Below, piece by piece: positions 35,253 through 43,869 of a stretch of 64,000 nt of DNA (its first letter is position 1; every line of letters starts with the position of its first letter). The position numbers were made by a program, and so were the translations under genes. Source of the stretch: Streptomyces brasiliensis (GTDB lineage Bacteria; Actinomycetota; Actinomycetes; Streptomycetales; Streptomycetaceae); assembly GCF_014647875.1 (NCBI RefSeq), contig NZ_BMQA01000014.1, forward strand, positions 1 to 64,000, read 5' to 3'. A model generated the notes under the pieces. That model saw only the letters and a program-made list of their open reading frames with translations, was not told the origin of the DNA and searched no databases.

Positions 35253-35269
35253 GAACCGGGCAGCCTCAG
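35235..35269 (+). terminator. Terminator overlapping histidine kinase stop codon
   Basis: CTGAGGCTGCCCGGTT (35235-35250) and its exact complement (35254-35269) form a 16-bp stem with a GAG loop. The 5' arm encodes the last residues LRLPG and the stop codon TGA falls at the tip. Confidence 0.85.
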
Positions 35270-35519
35270 CCGGTACGACGTTCGGCTGCCGTCGTCGACT
35301 GTGCGCCACAGGGCGTGCAGCATCAGCGGCCCTCGGCCGGACGGCAGTTCGTGCTCGCCTTCACGTTCCACCGCGCAGGCGCTGCGGCCGTCGACGATCT
35401 CAGAATGAGGGCACCGCGTCATCCGAGGGCACGCGGCCCGTGTCGCACGCCCGCCGTGCCGGCTGTGCCGGCTGTGAAAATCGACGGCGGTTGTCCGGAC
35501 GTGCTGGTAGACATCCAAC

Positions 35520-36326
35520 GTGGCAAAGACACTTGAGTTCCCCGTTCTGCTGCGGCTGATCGACGAACGTTCGGTCGCCTTCCGGGCCGCGGTCGCCTCC
35601 GCGCCCAGCCTCGACGTGCGGGTGCCGACCTGTCCCGAGTGGACGCTGTTCGATCTGGTGCAACATCTGGGCGGGGTGCACCGCCGCTGGGCCGCCACCG
35701 TCGCCGCAGGGCCTGCCGACGCTCCCCCGGCCAAGTCCGCCTCGGAGGGCGCCCCGGCTGCGCCCCGGGAGCGCGAGGCCCTGCTGGCCTGGTCGGTCGA
35801 GTCGACGGAGCAGTTGCTGAACGCACTGCGCGAGGCCGGCCCGGATCGCGGTTGCTGGACGTGGTGGGGTCCGTCGGAGTCGCCGCAGACCTCCGGTGCC
35901 GTCGCCCGGCACCAGCTCCAGGAGATCGCGGTGCACACCTACGACGCCCAGATCACCCTGGGTACCCCGCGGCCGCTGCCGGACGAAGCGGCACTCGACG
36001 GTGTCGACGAGTTCCTGTCCACGTGCTGCGCATGGACAAGCGCCTGGCCGCACAAGCCCGCTGCCGTCGACTTCCACGCCACCGAGGGCCGCTCCTGGCG
36101 CCTCTCGCTCTCCGCCGACGGCGCACGGACCACCCGTCTCTCCACGCCCGGCACAATGCCCGCCACCGCTGCCGGTGAGGACCCGGACACGGCCGCCGCC
36201 TCCGCCCGGGGCACGGCCAGTGAGCTGGTCCTCACCCTGCACGGCCGTATTCCGGTGGACTCCCTGAAGCTCGACGGCGACCGGCATCTCTTCGACCTGC
36301 TCCAGGCCTGGGAGCCGGAGGAATAG
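35520..36326 (+). CDS. Maleylpyruvate isomerase family mycothiol-dependent enzyme
   Basis: The 268-residue product has the N-terminal four-helix DinB-like domain of mycothiol-dependent maleylpyruvate isomerases: VPTCPEWTLFDLVQHLGGVH (with a metal-ligand His) and RHQLQEIAVHTYDAQI (second His pair), followed by a C-terminal domain (DFHATEGRSWRLSLSADGAR, ELVLTLHGR). Such enzymes use mycothiol, the actinobacterial thiol, for isomerisation or conjugation; the substrate is unknown. GTG 35520. It sits between the two-component system and the export operon but behind a terminator, so probably independently expressed. Confidence 0.85.
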   Translation: MAKTLEFPVLLRLIDERSVAFRAAVASAPSLDVRVPTCPEWTLFDLVQHLGGVHRRWAATVAAGPADAPPAKSASEGAPAAPREREALLAWSVESTEQLLNALREAGPDRGCWTWWGPSESPQTSGAVARHQLQEIAVHTYDAQITLGTPRPLPDEAALDGVDEFLSTCCAWTSAWPHKPAAVDFHATEGRSWRLSLSADGARTTRLSTPGTMPATAAGEDPDTAAASARGTASELVLTLHGRIPVDSLKLDGDRHLFDLLQAWEPEE

Positions 36327-36344
36327 GACGTGACGACGCGCCAC

Positions 36345-36560
36345 CTCGTGCGCCGCCCAGGGCATTCCTCCCGCGAACGGCCACAGCCGCGCTGTGACGG
36401 CCTCGGAGCCGTCGGGGAGCGGCGCCGAAGACGCAGCGCTGAGGCCGGGGTAGCGGCGCCGCCGCTGGGAGGCAGACGGCAGCAGCGGAGCCATCCGCTC
36501 CCACAGGTCGTCCGGAACAAGATCGGCACGCACCCGGACCGAGCACAAGACCCGCAGCTC
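36345..36560 (-). mobile_element. IS5-type transposase N-terminal scrap
   Basis: The minus strand reads RADLVPDDLWERMAPLLPSA, then QRRRRYPG, and in a second frame ALGG-like remnants of the GVAWRDVP segment. This is the start of an IS5/IS1647-like transposase that normally runs 250-290 residues. It is frameshifted and truncated; no terminal repeats could be assigned. Confidence 0.6.
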
Positions 36561-36764
36561 AACTCATTCTGAAACGATCAACCAGGCCGCCGTGACGAGC
36601 GTAGGCAGACCGGGTCGGGAACCTGTCAGCATGCGGTGAGGAATGTGTCGCCCCGTCCCACCAACCCTTCGGACAGCCGGTGGGCATCCCGGCGCTGGGC
36701 GCCCGCCGAAGTCCGAACGGACCGGCAACGGTTCCTGACGGTTTCCCGACACACGGCGCAGACC

Positions 36765-37373
36765 ATGGCGTCCATGACCCACCCCGAGAATCCCCGCCGT
36801 AGCCGTGTACTCGGCGCGACCGTCCTCCTCGCAGGTGCCCTCCTGCTCACCGGCTGCGGCGGTTCCGACGACTCCGACGGCGACGGCTCGACGCAGCAAG
36901 GCGTGGCCTCCCTACAGAGCGACGCCCCGGCCGACAAGGCGACCGCGAGCGCCGCGCCGTCCGCCGACGACGGCCGCCCCCAGCTGCGCCTCGACAGCTC
37001 GGAGGAGGAAAAGAACCACTACTGGCACATCTACGCCACGTGTCTGAAGGAGCACGGGCACAAGATGATCCCGGTACGCGGCCCGGACTCCATCGACGAC
37101 ACGGACCAGAGCGCCACGGCCAAGGCCGCGGTCAAGGCCTGCGCCGGCAAACTGCCCCTGCAGCCACCCGAGATGGACCGGTCGAGGAATCCGCACTACG
37201 ACGACGACTTCCGAGCCTATGTGAAATGCCTGAACCGGAAAGGGCTCAAGGTCACCGCGCTGCCCGACAACTCCGGCTGGACGTACAACGGCAACTCCAC
37301 GATGACCGCCGCCCAGCAGAGCCAGGTCGACAAGAGCTGCACCATGGAGGCGTTCGGTGGCGAGACGCAGTAA
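36765..37373 (+). CDS. Lipoprotein with four-cysteine domain, export operon
   Basis: A lipoprotein signal ends in LLTGC (lipid-modified Cys31), then comes a Ser/Asp/Ala-rich spacer and a domain with Cys93, Cys126, Cys155 and Cys192. The pattern LRLxxxE then ATCL, then a Cys 33 residues on, then CL-x9-L-x-D-x3-WT and a final Cys is shared with the sensor domain of the kinase at 33456. Two disulfides are likely. It overlaps the adaptor gene by 17 nt and so belongs to the lipoprotein/HlyD/ABC operon. Probably captures the substrate or signal outside the membrane. ATG 36765 or ATG 36774 both fit; no strong ribosome binding site is visible. Confidence 0.8.
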   Translation: MASMTHPENPRRSRVLGATVLLAGALLLTGCGGSDDSDGDGSTQQGVASLQSDAPADKATASAAPSADDGRPQLRLDSSEEEKNHYWHIYATCLKEHGHKMIPVRGPDSIDDTDQSATAKAAVKACAGKLPLQPPEMDRSRNPHYDDDFRAYVKCLNRKGLKVTALPDNSGWTYNGNSTMTAAQQSQVDKSCTMEAFGGETQ

Positions 37374-38445
37374 GGCCGCCGTCGCGGTGAGCGCCCTGTT
37401 GGCCGTCGGCGCCACGGCCGCAGGCGCGGTGGGGTGGAGCACCACGCACACGGGCCAGGACACCAAGGCCACGGCCCCCGTCCGGGTGCGGACGGCCACG
37501 GTCACCAGGACCGACCTCTCCGACAGCCGCACTCTGCCGGGCACACTCGGCTTCGGCAGATCGCACGTCCTGAGGAGCACGAGCCAGGGCGTCGTCACCC
37601 TCCTGCCCAAGCCGGGCGCCCGTGCGGCCAGGGGCAAGGCCCTGTACCGGATCGACGACCGGCCCGTCCCCGTCTTCTTCGGCGACACGCCGTTCTTCCG
37701 CACCCTGGCCAAGACGGGGGTGCGCGGCCACGACGTGAGCGTGCTCGCGGACAACCTCCGCGCACTCGGCTACGACACCGGTCCCGCCGTCACCCCCGCG
37801 GGCCCCGGCGAGGGCGAGGAGTTCACCCCTGCTCTCGCCGCGGCGCTCAAGCGGTGGCAGCACGACACCGGGCAGGACGCCACGGGCACGCTCGTGCCCG
37901 GCCGCGCCGTCGTCCTGCCCGGCCCGGTGCGCGTCGACACGGTCGAGGCACAACCCGGCGACGCGGCCGACGCCGCGCTGCTCACCTACACCTCGGCCGC
38001 CAAGTCCGTCACCGTGGCGGTGGAGGCCACCGACGTGGGGACCATCAAGGCCGGCCACAAGGCGCACATCAGCCTGCCCGACGGCAGGACGATCCGCGGC
38101 ACGGTCACGACACTCGGCCGCACCGTCCAGGGCGGCGGCACCGCACAGGACACCGCGGAACAGACCGGACCGGCCACCATCGACGTGACCGTCGTCCCGG
38201 ACCGGGCGGCGGACGTACAAAGCCTGGACGCGGCGGCGGTGCAGGTCAGGTTCGACACGACCACACGCAAGGGCGTGCTCGCCGTCCCCGTGAGCGCGCT
38301 GGTCGCCCTGCGAGAGGGCGGGTACGCCCTGCAACGCCCGGACGGCACCCTGGTCGCGGTGACGACGGGCATGTTCGCGGGCGGCCTGGTCGAGGTGAGC
38401 GGCAAGGCACTGACCGACGGCCTCAAGGTGGTGACGGCTTCGTGA
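37357..38445 (+). CDS. HlyD/MacA-like adaptor with peptidoglycan-binding domain
   Basis: An N-terminal membrane anchor (residues 6-28) is followed by a lipoyl-like barrel segment (TRTDLSDSRTLPGTLGFGRS), a peptidoglycan-binding-1 domain (DVSVLADNLRALGYDTG to ALKRWQHDTGQDATG) and beta-barrel domains (VTVAVEATDVGTIKAGHKAH, VLAVPVSALVALREGGYAL). This is the actinobacterial form of the periplasmic adaptor for MacB-type exporters. GTG 37357 lies inside the lipoprotein gene and the stop overlaps the ATPase start by 4 nt, so all are coupled. Confidence 0.87.
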   Translation: MARRSKAAVAVSALLAVGATAAGAVGWSTTHTGQDTKATAPVRVRTATVTRTDLSDSRTLPGTLGFGRSHVLRSTSQGVVTLLPKPGARAARGKALYRIDDRPVPVFFGDTPFFRTLAKTGVRGHDVSVLADNLRALGYDTGPAVTPAGPGEGEEFTPALAAALKRWQHDTGQDATGTLVPGRAVVLPGPVRVDTVEAQPGDAADAALLTYTSAAKSVTVAVEATDVGTIKAGHKAHISLPDGRTIRGTVTTLGRTVQGGGTAQDTAEQTGPATIDVTVVPDRAADVQSLDAAAVQVRFDTTTRKGVLAVPVSALVALREGGYALQRPDGTLVAVTTGMFAGGLVEVSGKALTDGLKVVTAS

Positions 38446-39170
38446 GCACCGATGCCAGGACCGCGGCTGCCGCCACCCGCACCACGGACCCCGTCCTCGT
38501 CGTCGACGACGTCACCAAACACCACCCTGGAGGCGTCACCGCGCTGGACCATGTGTCGCTCCGCGTCGACGAGGGCGAACTCGTCGCCATCGTCGGCCCG
38601 TCCGGGTCCGGTAAGTCGACGCTGCTGCACATCATGGGCACTCTGGACCGGCCGACGACCGGCACCGTCCGCGTCGGGGGGCACGATGTCCGCACTTTGA
38701 GTGACCGTCACCTCTCCGCGCTGCGGGGGCGTCTGCTGGGTTTCGTCTTCCAGCACTTCCACCTCATCGACGGCCTGGACGCCACGGATAACGTCGCCAC
38801 CGGGCTGCTGTACGCGGGTGTGCCCCACCGCCAGCGCCTCCCCCTCGCGCGGGAGGCGCTGGCCAGGGTGGGCTTGGAGCACCGCCACTCCCACCTCCCC
38901 CAGCAGCTCTCCGGTGGCGAGCGCCAGCGGGTCGCCATCGCTCGGGCCCTGGTCAACCGGCCCGCACTGGTACTGGCCGACGAGCCGACGGGCGCGCTGG
39001 ACGCGGCCAACGGGGAGGCCGTCCTGGATCTCCTCGTCGAACTGAACGCACGGGGCACGACCATCGCCGTCATCACCCACGACCGTGACATCGCGGCCCG
39101 TCTGCCCCGCAGGGTGGAACTGCGCGACGGCCGCATCACGACCGACGTACGTGAGGTGAGCGCCGCATGA
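38442..39170 (+). CDS. ABC transporter ATP-binding protein (MacB/LolD type)
   Basis: All ABC motifs are visible: Walker A GPSGSGKSTLL, Q-loop VFQHFHLIDGLDATDNV, signature QLSGGERQRVAIARAL, Walker B LVLADEPTGALD and the switch His in AVITHDRDIA. The subfamily (LolD/MacB/FtsE) drives export of peptides, antibiotics or lipids with FtsX-like permeases. GTG 38442 overlaps the adaptor stop (GTGA), and the stop overlaps the permease ATG. Confidence 0.92.
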   Translation: MSTDARTAAAATRTTDPVLVVDDVTKHHPGGVTALDHVSLRVDEGELVAIVGPSGSGKSTLLHIMGTLDRPTTGTVRVGGHDVRTLSDRHLSALRGRLLGFVFQHFHLIDGLDATDNVATGLLYAGVPHRQRLPLAREALARVGLEHRHSHLPQQLSGGERQRVAIARALVNRPALVLADEPTGALDAANGEAVLDLLVELNARGTTIAVITHDRDIAARLPRRVELRDGRITTDVREVSAA

Positions 39171-40387
39171 CGCGCACGGCGAGACACCGTGGGCCGCACC
39201 CGATCCGGCTGGCGTTCACGGACATCCTCCGGCTCGGCCTGCTCGGCATCCGGGCCCGCGGCCCGCGGGCCGCACTGTCCGCGCTCGGCATCTCCATCGG
39301 CATCGCGACCCTCGTCGTCGTGACCGCCATACCCGCCTCCAGCCAGCAGGCCCTGCTGAACCAGCTGTCCGCGCTCGGCACGAACATGTTGCGCGTCGCC
39401 CCGCAGGCGAACAGCGATCCCCCGGTGATCCTCCCCGCCACCGCGGACGCCATGGCCGCCCGCATCGGCCCGGTGACCAGCGCGAGCGCCGTGGCCAACA
39501 CCCACAAGACCGTTTTGCGTTCCGACCGCGCCGACCCGTCCGACGCGGTCGGCATCAGCGTCCTGGCCGCTCACACCAATCTGCTCAAGGCCGTCCATGG
39601 GACGGTCCGCTCAGGGGCGTTCCTCTCCCCCACCACGGCACGGTTCCCGACCGTGGTCCTGGGCCACCGGGCCGCCTCTCGGCTCGGCTTCGACCGGGTG
39701 CGCCCCGGCCGGGAGCCCGGACAGGTCTACATCGACGGCCACTGGTTCACCGTCATCGGCATCCTCGACCCCCTGCCGCTCGCGCCCGACCTCGACACCG
39801 CCGTCCTGACCGGCTGGGACGCGGCCCGCGACCAGCTCGGCTTCGACGGCCACCCCACCGTCGTCTACGTCACGGCCCGCGAGCCCCAGATCGAGGCCGT
39901 GCGCGCCGTACTGCCCGCGACCGTCCATCCGCAACTGCCGGGCCTGGTCCAGGTCAGCCGTCCGTCGGACGCCCTGGCCGCCAAGCGCGCCACCCAGCAC
40001 ACGTTGTCGGTCCTCCTGCTCGGACTCGCGGGCGTCGCCCTCCTCGTCGGCGGCGTCGGCGTGGCCAACACCATGGTCGTCTCGGTGCTGGAACGGCGCC
40101 GCGAGATCGGTCTGCGCCGGGCACTGGGCGCCAGTCGCGGCCAGATCAGAGGTCAGTTCCTGGCGGAGTCGGTGGTCCTGTCCACACTGGGGGGCTGTGC
40201 CGGAACCGTTCTCGGAGCGGTGGCGGCGGCAGGCTACGCCCTGTCCCAGTCCTGGCCCGTGGTGTTCCCTCCCCCAGCACTCGCCGCCGGCGTCCTGGGG
40301 GCGGTCATCGTCGGTATGACCGCGGGTATCTATCCCGCCGTACGCGCTTCCGGGCTCCCTCCGACCGAGGCGCTGGCCGCCGTCTGA
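39167..40387 (+). CDS. MacB/FtsX-like ABC transporter permease
   Basis: A first transmembrane helix (residues about 38-60, ALSALGISIGIATLVVVTAI) precedes a large extracytoplasmic MacB-PCD domain (about 60-285). The FtsX domain has three helices, including LLGLAGVALLVGGVGVANTM, VVLSTLGGCAGTVLGAVAA and AAGVLGAVIVGMTAGIYPA, with the cytoplasmic coupling segment VLERRREIGLRRALGASRG. This is the classic MacB permease layout. ATG 39167 overlaps the ATPase stop (ATGA). Last gene of the operon. Confidence 0.9.
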   Translation: MTRTARHRGPHPIRLAFTDILRLGLLGIRARGPRAALSALGISIGIATLVVVTAIPASSQQALLNQLSALGTNMLRVAPQANSDPPVILPATADAMAARIGPVTSASAVANTHKTVLRSDRADPSDAVGISVLAAHTNLLKAVHGTVRSGAFLSPTTARFPTVVLGHRAASRLGFDRVRPGREPGQVYIDGHWFTVIGILDPLPLAPDLDTAVLTGWDAARDQLGFDGHPTVVYVTAREPQIEAVRAVLPATVHPQLPGLVQVSRPSDALAAKRATQHTLSVLLLGLAGVALLVGGVGVANTMVVSVLERRREIGLRRALGASRGQIRGQFLAESVVLSTLGGCAGTVLGAVAAAGYALSQSWPVVFPPPALAAGVLGAVIVGMTAGIYPAVRASGLPPTEALAAV

Positions 40388-40530
40388 GGCAGGGGACGCC
40401 TGAGAGTTCCGCACATCCCGCGAGAATCGGCGCGGGGACATCGGGCTGGGGTTCCAGGGGCTGGACAACCTCAGGTGTCTGGCGGGGCGCGACCCGCCGT
40501 GCTACGTGGCGGCGGGTCGCGGTGGCGGCA

Positions 40531-40875
40531 TCAGCCAGCGGTCACCTTTTGCTCGACACGCAGTGAACGCATGCTGGACCGATCAAGGAACCTCGCCTCG
40601 TCGGCTGCCACACGGTCGGCAGCAGCCTGGATCTTGGCGAACCACGCCAACTGCTCGGCCTGATCCGACCAGGCCATCTCAGTCACAACGTCGAAGTCCA
40701 CGCCCTCCTCCCTCATGTTGTGTTCGTCTCCGTGCATCAGGTAGTGGCGCTTGTACACCAACGGAGTCGGGGCAAGGCTGAGGATCAGGGGCACGTGCTG
40801 GTTCTCGTAGTGCTCGATGAACGCCTCAGTACTGATGTCGTCCCGTTTCTTGATGTACGACAAGCGCTTCAGCAT
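40531..40875 (-). CDS. EthD domain protein
   Basis: The 114-residue protein has the EthD/dimeric alpha-beta-barrel features: MLKRLSYIKKRDDISTEAFI, the E-H-Y-E-N-Q-H-V-P-L motif, and FDVVTEMAWSDQAEQLAWF. EthD proteins assist or catalyse steps in degradation of ethers or modification of polyketides. It is divergent from a TetR gene, with two palindromes between, so it is probably the target of that repressor. Confidence 0.85.
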   Translation of the reverse strand: MLKRLSYIKKRDDISTEAFIEHYENQHVPLILSLAPTPLVYKRHYLMHGDEHNMREEGVDFDVVTEMAWSDQAEQLAWFAKIQAAADRVAADEARFLDRSSMRSLRVEQKVTAG

Positions 40876-40893
40876 GACCGACCTCCAAACAGT

Positions 40894-40913
40894 AACCGGG
40901 GAACTCCCCGATT
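40894..40913. promoter_or_regulatory. Putative TetR operator 1
   Basis: AACCGGGGAACTCCCCGATT is a near-perfect 20-nt palindrome (CGGGG/CCCCG arms) 18 nt upstream of the EthD start. It resembles the second site at 40929. Confidence 0.65.
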
Positions 40914-40928
40914 GGGCTGCTGTAAACT

Positions 40929-40948
40929 AACCGGAAGATTCCCCGGTT
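40929..40948. promoter_or_regulatory. Putative TetR operator 2
   Basis: AACCGGAAGATTCCCCGGTT is a 20-nt palindrome with perfect AACCGG/CCGGTT ends, 15 nt before the TetR GTG. It begins 35 nt after site 1, an arrangement fitting autoregulation plus control of the EthD gene. Confidence 0.65.
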
Positions 40949-40963
40949 GGCAAGAAGGGCACT

Positions 40964-41536
40964 GTGACCCAAGCAAGGCGATTCGCCCTCCCCCCACTGC
41001 GCGCCGACGCTCGCCGCAACTACGAAGCGCTGGTCGCCGCGGCCGGCGAGGTATTTGCGGCGCAGGGACCTGACGCACCCCTAGACGTGATCGCGCGGCG
41101 CGCAGGCGTCGGCAACGCGACGCTGTACCGGCATTTCCCAGCCCGGCGTGACCTCATCGTCGCGGTCTGTGTCAACGAGGTGGAGGTGCTCTGCGCGCTT
41201 GGCGAACGCCTCGGGTCCAGCTGCCGTCCCGGCCCTGCGTTGATCGAATGGGTGCGGTCCTACATCGAGCACGTCAGCGCGCACAGAGGTCTGGCCGCCG
41301 CCTTCAACAGCGACCGCAGGGAGGACTCAGCTCTCATCGGAGCATGCCGTGAGGCTGTCCTGGCGATAGGGACAACTCTGCTCGAGGCAGCCAAGCAGGA
41401 CGGCGCGGTGCGCACCGATCTGAGCATCGATGACGTGCTCGCGCTCATCAACGCGGTCGCAACAGCTGCCGAAACCGGCGACCATGAGCGCACTGATCGA
41501 CTGCTGCAGCTCATCGTCAGAGGCATCGCCGGATAG
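40964..41536 (+). CDS. TetR-family repressor
   Basis: The N-terminal HTH is intact (LVAAAGEVFAAQGPDAPLDV, IARRAGVGNATLYRHFPARR) and a C-terminal helical ligand domain follows (YIEHVSAHRGLAAAFNSDRR, SIDDVLALINAVATAAETGD), 190 residues in all. GTG 40964. It is divergent from the EthD gene across an 88-nt gap with two palindromic sites, which points to a local repressor sensing the EthD substrate or a related aromatic or polyketide compound. Confidence 0.88.
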   Translation: MTQARRFALPPLRADARRNYEALVAAAGEVFAAQGPDAPLDVIARRAGVGNATLYRHFPARRDLIVAVCVNEVEVLCALGERLGSSCRPGPALIEWVRSYIEHVSAHRGLAAAFNSDRREDSALIGACREAVLAIGTTLLEAAKQDGAVRTDLSIDDVLALINAVATAAETGDHERTDRLLQLIVRGIAG

Positions 41537-41589
41537 AGCTTCCTCGACCTGCCGACCGGCACCCCTCAGAGGTCGTAAAACGGTCACGG

Positions 41590-41835
41590 CCGAACGCACC
41601 GTGGAGTTCGGTACGGTGTTGCCATCTCAGGGCGAGCCGCTTGAACTGGTGAAGCAGGGCGAAGGCCTGCTCGACCACGTAGCGGAGCCAGCCCATGGCC
41701 TGGATGTTCGGGGCGCCCTTGCAGGAGGTGACCGGCAGGATCCGGCGCTTGCAAGCTCGCCGCGCTTGGGGTCGTAGCCCTTGTCGCCGAGCAGGGCCTC
41801 GGGGCGGCCGCGTCAGCTCCAGCGGCAGCAGTTGC
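41590..41835 (-). mobile_element. IS5-type transposase C-terminal scrap
   Basis: Read in three frames the minus strand gives LLGDKGYDPK, then GAPNIQAMGWLRYVVEQAFA, then LHQFKRLALRW and HRTELHGAF. This is the end of an IS5-family transposase including the catalytic-Glu region (YVVEQ). Frameshifts and the missing N-terminus show it is dead. It is unlike the 36345 scrap in position, but both may stem from the same IS group. Confidence 0.7.
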
Positions 41836-41943
41836 CAAGCTGCCGAGAGCCCGGTGCCCGCTACCGACGCTTCACCCGATCAGGACATTCTTGGAGTCCC
41901 CATGAGACGGCCCGGTAGCGGGATGCGCGTCGGAGGTGCAGGG

Positions 41944-42345
41944 ATGAGCGTGGCATGGACGGCGACGACACTGGAATCGGGACGGTACTCCGCAGTTGAG
42001 AGAGGTTCGGACGTCAGGGAGTTGGCGGATCACTTCAACCAACTGCGCTCCCATGGCCAGGGGTACCTTGAAGTCCGGCTGCCAGGCAGTGAATTTCCCC
42101 GGCTGACTTTGGGCTTTCAAGGTGATCAAGCGGTCATCCATCTGTTCGACGACGCTGAGAGGTCGTCCCTACTCATCGGAGACGGCACCGCCGCGGCAGA
42201 TGCCGTGGTCGACGTCCCGGTCATGGATGACCTGGCTGCGTTCAGGGGCGACGTCGTGCTGACGGTCGATCGCTCATGGGCTGTCGTGTGCAACTTCATC
42301 CAGACGGGGGTGCCTGGCGAACTGGGCGAGTGGTGTGAGCTGTGA
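41944..42345 (+). CDS. Imm1-family immunity-like protein
   Basis: The 133-residue product shows the Imm1 pattern: a LTLGFQGDQAVIHLFDD strand-turn-strand near residue 55-72 and an ending WAVVCNFIQTGVPGELGEWC. Imm1 proteins protect against polymorphic-toxin nucleases or deaminases, usually encoded next to them. No toxin gene adjoins; the neighbour upstream is an IS5 scrap. ATG 41944 is the likely start; an upstream in-frame ATG at 41902 would add 14 residues. Confidence 0.65.
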   Translation: MSVAWTATTLESGRYSAVERGSDVRELADHFNQLRSHGQGYLEVRLPGSEFPRLTLGFQGDQAVIHLFDDAERSSLLIGDGTAAADAVVDVPVMDDLAAFRGDVVLTVDRSWAVVCNFIQTGVPGELGEWCEL

Positions 42346-42424
42346 CCACGGCACGATCGCCAAGCGAGACACGCCTTGGAGACCTCAGCGACCGCTCCGC
42401 CGCCGGCAGTTCACAACGGTGGAG

Positions 42425-43084
42425 TCAATCACCTGCAGGAAGGGACGTGGGCCTGCGCAGCAGCCACTGCCCGAACGTCCGCCGCGGGGGCCGTACCACC
42501 ACGCTGCCGTGGGTCTTCTGACCGACCAGCTCCACTCGCAGAGTGACCGGCGTATCAGTCTTCGTCAGAATCTGACGGTACTTGACCCTGCTGTGTACCA
42601 GCTTCAGGCCATCGGTATCGACCACGATGCCCGGCCTCGTGACCAGCGTCAGGGTCTTCCCGGTCATGCCCACGTCGATCCGCAAGGTGTCGTGCGTGAT
42701 CACGGCGTCGGTGAAGTCGAACGTCACCCCGCAGTACGTCACCGCGAGTTCCAGCCTCCGCGGCACCACCCAGCGCCCCACGCGCTCGACCGCGCCGCTG
42801 TGGACCTGTTCGATCCGGACTATGTCCCTGACCTCTGCTCCGGTCGCGCCGACCGTAGCCGATACGGGCGGCAGGTCAGCGGTGAGCGGGGCCAGTTCGC
42901 TCACAGTCCGCGCCGACAGGGCAGCCTCCAGCCGCTCGTCCAACTCGTCCGCGGTCAGCAGGCCGTCCCCCGCCGCGACACGCAGCACATCCACCACCCG
43001 GTCCCGGTCCGCATGAGAGGCCCGCAACTCCGGCGACGAGCCGGGCCCGGAGCGCTTCCCGATGGGCGAAATCTCTCCCGACAT
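42425..43084 (-). CDS. DUF1707 / LiaF-like C-terminal domain protein
   Basis: Residues 17-70 are a DUF1707 domain (ELRASHADRDRVVDVLRVAA, DGLLTADELDERLEAALSAR, TVSELAPLTADLP), thought to bind DNA or membranes. The C-terminal half (RRLELAVTYCGVTFDFTDAV, TLRIDVGMTGKTLTLVTRPG) fits the cell-wall-stress LiaF-like beta-helix domain. No transmembrane segment is present. ATG 43084 follows GGACGGAAG. Possibly an envelope-stress accessory; no sensor kinase adjoins. Confidence 0.8.
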   Translation of the reverse strand: MSGEISPIGKRSGPGSSPELRASHADRDRVVDVLRVAAGDGLLTADELDERLEAALSARTVSELAPLTADLPPVSATVGATGAEVRDIVRIEQVHSGAVERVGRWVVPRRLELAVTYCGVTFDFTDAVITHDTLRIDVGMTGKTLTLVTRPGIVVDTDGLKLVHSRVKYRQILTKTDTPVTLRVELVGQKTHGSVVVRPPRRTFGQWLLRRPTSLPAGD

Positions 43085-43203
43085 GCTTCCGTCCTGGTCC
43101 TGTCGAACGTCTCCGCGCGACGCAGGCAGCGGCGCGGGTAGAAGACTAACGCCATATCGCGACATGGGTCCCGGCTCGACCCCATCACGGCCCGTCGAGC
43201 CGT

Positions 43204-43760
43204 CTACCGGCCCGTGGCCCCTGGCTCGACCGCTGCGGTGAACTCCCCCTGATCCACAGCACGTCGAACCGGCTGAAGGTCGATCACCTGCCCGCCGATC
43301 GACCCGAAACCGGTCTGGCTGTCGCCCTCGGCATGCCCCTTCGCGCGTCTCCTATCAAGGCGCTGTCGTACGTGCTTCCCCGCGAGCGGCGTACCGGTCG
43401 ACGCGTCGGTCACGGTGCCGGTCGCCTCCGCCCGGGACGCGGGCGTCGAGACGGTGAACGTCACGGCCACCGGCCGCCACGGTCTCGTGCACGGTGGCCG
43501 AGGCCGACCGCCGTCGAACAGGGACCGGGGGACGCGCAGCGGGTCCGTGGAGGCGATCAGGTCCACGCCGAGCGCCGCCTGCTGCCCGGACCGGAAGGTG
43601 TTTTCGTGGCGGAACCCGTGGCCTCGCAGGTGGGGGACGCAGGAGCGGTATCCGTGCCGGGTGAGCGCAGGGGCCACCCCGGCGCAGGAGCCGACAGGCT
43701 GAAGGGCCGGCCGTGCACGGGGATCACGGACCTGTGCCGCGCGGGTCCCGGACCGTGCGT
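43204..43760 (-). pseudogene. Decayed alpha/beta-hydrolase-like gene
   Basis: The minus strand contains VAPALTRHGYRSCVPHLRGH and GFRHENTFRSGQQAALGVDL, typical of the start of an alpha/beta hydrolase, flanked by frames of unrelated composition. No intact nucleophile elbow could be found. The 3' part (VTFTVSTPASRAEATGTVTD and on) may belong to a different former gene. Confidence 0.45.
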
Positions 43761-43869
43761 GATCCGCTCGGCCCGGGTTCCGGCGAGGTCCGGGCATGCC
43801 CGGACCTCGATGTGGAGCTGACCGGTTGGAAGCCGGCCGTGCGCGTTTCCGCGGTGATCGCGCCACCGA

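Noticed and set aside
37434..38441. Upstream extension of the ABC ATPase frame
   Set aside because: It overlaps the adaptor gene in another frame and is Arg/Gly/His-rich; GTG 38442 with the 4-nt overlap is the natural start.
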